From a bacterium (GTDB lineage Bacteria; Bacillota; Clostridia; Oscillospirales; Acutalibacteraceae), in NCBI GenBank assembly GCA_004560045.1, contig SFWF01000001.1:1-64000 (forward strand): a stretch of DNA of 64,000 nucleotides. Reading direction: 5' to 3'. Positions 60,205 through 64,000 of this stretch are shown piece by piece; positions within the stretch are counted from its first letter, which is position 1, and each line of letters opens with the position of its first letter. The notes beneath the pieces are model-generated. The model saw only the letters and a program-made list of their open reading frames with translations. It was not told the DNA's origin and did no database searches. Both the position numbers and the translations under genes were made by a program.

Positions 60205-60681
60205 ATGAAACCCATTAACTTAAAAATGCTTTTAACAGCCATAGCCATTCCCGAGCTTGTCGGTCTTCTTTCGGCGGTAATAACGGGAAATATCGGAGAT
60301 ACCTACAAAAGCTTCGAGCAGCCTCCCCTATCTCCCCCGGGAATTATTTTTCCTATAGTATGGGTCATACTTTACGGGCTTATGGGGGTTGCGTCCTACA
60401 TTATTTTCGAGGAAAGAAAAGCAAGTGAAGAAAATCAGAAGCAGGCTCTTACCTTTTACGGGATACAGCTTGCCGTAAACTTTATATGGCCGATTTTATT
60501 TTTTAAATTCGAGGCCTATACCCTATCGGTGTTCGTGATAATACTTCTTCTTGTTTTGGTTATAATTACGGCCCTTAAATTTAAAGAGATCAACACGGTT
60601 GCCTTTTGGCTTATGGTACCGTATATAATCTGGCTGCTCTTCGCGACCTACCTTAATATCGGCGTCGCGGTGCTGAACTGA
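60205..60681 (+). CDS. tspO: TspO/MBR family tryptophan-rich sensory protein
   Basis: This 158-residue protein has five hydrophobic helices and TspO motifs PPLSPPGIIFPIVWVILYGLMGVASY and QLAVNFIWPILFF. TspO proteins bind porphyrins and are implicated in tetrapyrrole handling and oxidative stress. The start follows GAGGTGG. It shares a terminator with the large convergent phosphoesterase gene. Confidence 0.93.
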   Translation: MKPINLKMLLTAIAIPELVGLLSAVITGNIGDTYKSFEQPPLSPPGIIFPIVWVILYGLMGVASYIIFEERKASEENQKQALTFYGIQLAVNFIWPILFFKFEAYTLSVFVIILLLVLVIITALKFKEINTVAFWLMVPYIIWLLFATYLNIGVAVLN

Positions 60682-60744
60682 AAAAAGAAAAACCTCTTTG
60701 TGAGAGTTTTACCGTGTGTTTTGGTTATTTCGCACGTTGAAAAT

Positions 60745-60778
60745 GCGAAAAGGCCGCCTAAAAAGGCGGTCTTTTCGC
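60745..60778. terminator. Bidirectional intrinsic terminator
   Basis: A 14-bp stem with one G-T pair (60745-60758 with 60765-60778, loop TAAAAA) serves tspO and the convergent phosphoesterase gene. Confidence 0.85.
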
Positions 60779-60792
60779 TTGAAAGGATATAT

Positions 60793-63700
60793 TTAATTAG
60801 GATAAATCAGTTTTTCGTTGTTACCCTGGCCTACGGAGAAGCGGTAAACACGTTCGGAGGATACCGATATTGCGTTAAAGCAGGCTTCGGTCTTAGTTCC
60901 GCGCTTTCTTACGTAGACTCTCCAGGGGAGATCCTTACGGTTTACGCTACTCGTGGCAAGAGCCTCGTAGGTCTGATCTCCCGACTGGTCAACGCTTGCG
61001 GAGGGTGTGCATATCTGCCAGAGGTCGACGTCGCTTTCATAGAGAGAAAGCTCGAGGTGCTGATGACCGAACTGCCAGGTTATGATGTCGCCGTTCTTAC
61101 CGGCAAAGCTTGCGTTTACGGATACTGCGTTACCCCAGTTATCGGTGAGGGAGGCGGTATAGGTGCCTCCTGCACCGAAGGTCTTAATAAGCTCACGGAT
61201 CTCTTCGCCGAACCAGACCTTGGAGTTATAGCAATTGGTTGCCCTATCTATACCCATGTGGGAAACGAAGATGACGTCGTAATCGGCAGGAAGCTGTCCG
61301 AGTGCGTCCTCTGCAAGCCAGCGGACCTGGTCGGCCGAATAGCCCCAATAGTTACATCCGTGATAATATTTTGCGCTGTCGGTAGTGCCGTTAGCGTCCT
61401 TCACGGGCATACCGTCGAGGAGTCCGTCGCCGTTAATGTCGCCGAGGACATAGCCGTTTTCGTCATATTTGGCCTCGTAGTCGAGGGCATCGAGGGCGAT
61501 AACACGGGTCTTTTTATCCTCTAAATCGTAGTAGTAATACTTGGAATTTGCACGCTTTGCGGGATCGTCCTGAACTACGGTTATACCGTTTCGGTTGGTG
61601 TAGCGGTCGATAATATTGTTCTGCCAGTCGAGGTCGGTAATAACTCTTTCCTCATAAAGCTCCCTGTTGGTATTTGAGCCCGCAAGGAGATGATAGGAGT
61701 TGTCGTCGTGGTTACCCATAAGGACGAATACCGGCTTGGTGCAGGCAAGGAAGGGGTCTAAAGCGGCCTGAGTCCAATTAACGGCCTCCTCTTTAGAGCC
61801 GTACATACCCGTAGTGGTATCTCCGCCGATCACAACGAAGTCGATATCGTCGTTCTCGTTGGCCATTTTAGCCATAAGGGCGGCCTGCTTCAGAAGGGAG
61901 GCATTATCGATGCCACCAAAGTGAATATCGGTGATGAAGAGATAGTTTACGGCGTCTGAGCCTACCTCGCTTATCTTCTCGGAGACTATCTGAGCCTCAA
62001 TTCCGTAGTAGAGCTCGTCTTTAGTTCCTGCGTGAACGAGGTATTTAAGCTCGGAGGGAACACTTATCTTACTGAAGTCGGGTCTTGCAGAGAAGAGGAC
62101 GTAGGAGCTCTCGGTTACTACGCCGTTTTCTACCGCACCGTTTGCGACAAAGAGGTCGTTATAGGTGGTAACGGTATAGTCAGCGTCGTCGGGAAGGATC
62201 GTTCCCTCGGGGAGGTATACGTAGTAGGCCGAAAGGTCGGCATTGTCGGGGATAATGTCCTTAGCGGCAGGAATGTCGGTAACCGATGCGGTTAAAACGT
62301 CGGTATAGTATTCGGTGCCGTCGGTGAGTTTTACGTATCCGCGAACAGATACCTTATAGTCGTCATTCTTCTCGAAGCCTTCAAGATATGCCGAGTATAC
62401 GGTAGTACCCGTGATGGGGTTGACGCTCCAATTTTTGGTAAGGTCGGTCTGAGAAAAGGCGAAGATTCCTGCCTTATCGGCGTTTTCGAGGGTGAGGGCG
62501 GTGTCGACCTCTGCGCCCTTAACGAGTACGCCGTGCTCGGCAACGGTATAATCTCTGCCTGCCATATTTATGACGTTATCATTTCCGTCATACGAAAGCA
62601 TAAAGCGGAGGGCTTCGCCGTCATCGGTGGTCTCGGCCTCAACACCTACCGATTCGGTAGCCGAGGAGACGATTACCGTATCGATAAATACGGTAGCGTT
62701 GGTTGCGGCGCTGAGCTTTGCGGCAAGTACGGTGTTATCTGAAACGCCGTAGGGGGTTATGATAACGCTTGCGAGCTTCCATTCATCAGAGGCGGGAAGA
62801 CTTGCGGAGGAGGCGACCTTAACGCCGTTTTCGATCAGGCCGTCTGCAAGGCCGATTCCGAAGGAGAAATTAGCGTCGGATTTATAGAAGAAATCTACGC
62901 GGTAGGTCTTGCCTTCGATAACGTCGAGGGTGTGGTCGTTCTTAAGCTCGAAGAAGGCGGGAGCAGAGGCAGAAAGGTTTGCCTTAAGGGAGAAGCTTCC
63001 CGTATTATAGGCTTCGTCGGAAATTACGGCATTCTTAAGACCCTGGGTGCGCTGAGCGTAGGTGTCGAAGCCGACGAAGATATCCTGATTTTTTGCCGTA
63101 ACAGAGGGAACATCGGTTACCTTATCGCAGTATAGATTCTGATCGAAGTTGCCGAATTTCATTACGGGGGCGGAGGTGCAGGCCTCGTCGGAATACCAGT
63201 TGCCGTACATCATCTTGGATGCGGTAGCGGTGGGATCGTAGAGGGAGTAGGTCTCCTCGCTGTAGTAGGCGGGGAGGTTTATAGCGCTTCCGGGAAGTCC
63301 CTCGAAGGTGTCCTTAAGGACGTAGCTTGAGCCGTCCTTAACGTAGAGGTTGACGTTAGTGACCTTTTCGATCTTAATATAGTCGAGGTCGTAGTCCATC
63401 TTATAACCTGCGCAGAGAAGACCGGTATAGAAACGGTTTGCAACCCGGCCCGAATTGGACATTACGGGATATTCGTCGGGGGTGATGAAGTAGACGGTTA
63501 TAGTCTGCCAATTTTCGGAGGCGGTAAGACCTGATTTAAGGGTTACTGTAGCGGTTTTGTTATCGTTATCGGCGTAACACTGACGTCCGTTGTTAGTTCC
63601 GTAGAACATAGCGATGGAGGGAGAGCCGCCACCTGTACTGTTTATACGGACGCGATAGGTCATTTTAAAAGTAGTGCCTGTGGGAAGGACCTGACCGCTT

Positions 63701-64000
63701 TCGGCATCGCTGTTCGTATTGGTGACGCCGGTGGGAGTGGGGGTTATGGACCAGTTGGGAGCCCAGGCGGATGCACCGGAATGGTTATAGTAGTGGAGAT
63801 ATTTATCTCCCTCTTCATCGGGGTCGTCCACCGTTTTAAAGTAGAGAACGTTCTGATAAGGCTTGTAGGAGTCGGCAGAGGGTAAGAAGGTGTTTACCTC
63901 GGCGACGACCTTATACTCGTCAAATTCGATGGTACGGGACCAGGAATCATAGTTTCCGTCGGCAGGATGACAGAATTTCCAGACGGCATAGAGGGTAACG
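60793..64000 (-). CDS. Large exported-type metallophosphoesterase, 5' end outside window
   Basis: At least 1068 residues are visible and the frame is open to the right edge, so the N-terminus is missing. The first visible residues (VTLYAVWKF) look like the end of an InlB/Listeria-Bacteroides repeat. About 15-260 and 270-420 are carbohydrate-binding-like beta modules. A calcineurin-like phosphoesterase at about 680-990 has TDIHFGG, GGDTT, GNHDD, SHMG and GHQH metal motifs. An EF-hand-type Ca loop (GDINGDGLLDG, near 855) is inserted in the catalytic domain. The protein was probably exported and acts on extracellular phosphoesters or nucleotides (inferred). A GTG at 63831 is not the start, because coding continues upstream. 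It is not a close copy of the left-edge enzymes. Confidence 0.88.
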   Translation of the reverse strand, partial: VTLYAVWKFCHPADGNYDSWSRTIEFDEYKVVAEVNTFLPSADSYKPYQNVLYFKTVDDPDEEGDKYLHYYNHSGASAWAPNWSITPTPTGVTNTNSDAESGQVLPTGTTFKMTYRVRINSTGGGSPSIAMFYGTNNGRQCYADNDNKTATVTLKSGLTASENWQTITVYFITPDEYPVMSNSGRVANRFYTGLLCAGYKMDYDLDYIKIEKVTNVNLYVKDGSSYVLKDTFEGLPGSAINLPAYYSEETYSLYDPTATASKMMYGNWYSDEACTSAPVMKFGNFDQNLYCDKVTDVPSVTAKNQDIFVGFDTYAQRTQGLKNAVISDEAYNTGSFSLKANLSASAPAFFELKNDHTLDVIEGKTYRVDFFYKSDANFSFGIGLADGLIENGVKVASSASLPASDEWKLASVIITPYGVSDNTVLAAKLSAATNATVFIDTVIVSSATESVGVEAETTDDGEALRFMLSYDGNDNVINMAGRDYTVAEHGVLVKGAEVDTALTLENADKAGIFAFSQTDLTKNWSVNPITGTTVYSAYLEGFEKNDDYKVSVRGYVKLTDGTEYYTDVLTASVTDIPAAKDIIPDNADLSAYYVYLPEGTILPDDADYTVTTYNDLFVANGAVENGVVTESSYVLFSARPDFSKISVPSELKYLVHAGTKDELYYGIEAQIVSEKISEVGSDAVNYLFITDIHFGGIDNASLLKQAALMAKMANENDDIDFVVIGGDTTTGMYGSKEEAVNWTQAALDPFLACTKPVFVLMGNHDDNSYHLLAGSNTNRELYEERVITDLDWQNNIIDRYTNRNGITVVQDDPAKRANSKYYYYDLEDKKTRVIALDALDYEAKYDENGYVLGDINGDGLLDGMPVKDANGTTDSAKYYHGCNYWGYSADQVRWLAEDALGQLPADYDVIFVSHMGIDRATNCYNSKVWFGEEIRELIKTFGAGGTYTASLTDNWGNAVSVNASFAGKNGDIITWQFGHQHLELSLYESDVDLWQICTPSASVDQSGDQTYEALATSSVNRKDLPWRVYVRKRGTKTEACFNAISVSSERVYRFSVGQGNNEKLIYPN

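Overview
The window is a piece of a spore-forming, Gram-positive Clostridia-type chromosome, most like an uncultured gut or rumen member of the Oscillospiraceae/Ruminococcaceae group (inferred from gene content, not from a search). It carries a complete spoIIIAA-AH operon, a ger-type germinant receptor operon and a SpoIID-domain peptidoglycan-binding protein. It also has zinc-type L28 and L32, mreBCD, DUF512-der-plsY-gpsA, Asp23 and PyrR, strong Shine-Dalgarno sites and many consensus sigma-A promoters. One large exported protein ends in a dockerin, which points to a fibre- or glycan-degrading community. No rRNA, tRNA, CRISPR array, phage gene or transposase was seen.

Layout. 1-3923: two tandem minus-strand metallophosphoesterases, one cut by the window edge and one exported and dockerin-bearing. 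4119-7828: a ClC chloride transporter facing an EF-G-like GTPase across a shared terminator. 7993-12931: spore genes, namely a compact ger operon and, divergently, a two-gene SpoIID/peptidoglycan-binding cassette with a mother-cell-type promoter. 12951-17363: RadC, a four-helix-bundle protein, an RluA-type pseudouridine synthase, dCMP deaminase, a HAD phosphatase, L28 and a small alarmone synthetase. 17452-22555: yceD-rpmF and the DUF512-der-plsY-gpsA operon. 22667-28132: a P-loop protein, pgi, a DacF-type carboxypeptidase, a LUD protein, mnmA and pyrR. 28511-35650: a YabE-like 3D/G5 protein, a PHP phosphoesterase, Asp23 and spoIIIA. 35651-36560: about 0.9 kb without genes, built from nested direct and inverted repeats. 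36561-38312: dusB-yebC. 38458-47230: a tightly packed plus-strand operon polA-LMW phosphatase-rimI-tsaD-mreB-mreC-mreD-PBP2. 47346-49828: minD-like, mgsA, hisS. 49893-60074: a tightly packed minus-strand operon pcrA-membrane protein-two RlmD paralogs-murT-gatD-like-nhaC-XRE/BadF fusion. 60205-60681: tspO. 60793 to the right edge: a second giant exported metallophosphoesterase, cut by the window end.

How the parts fit together. Most of the window is housekeeping and envelope biology. The most unusual unit is the eight-gene operon at 49893-60074. In it MurT is paired with a GatD-like subunit that has Thr where the glutaminase Cys should be. It continues without gaps into an NhaC antiporter and a DNA-binding protein fused to a BadF/GlcNAc-kinase-type domain. 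This could be an envelope-sensing or wall-modification module of unfamiliar design; that is inference. Other points worth a look are the repeat nest upstream of spoIIIA, several genes whose ribosome-binding site lies in or just behind the preceding gene's terminator, an apparently near-leaderless dusB transcript, and shortened ger subunits.
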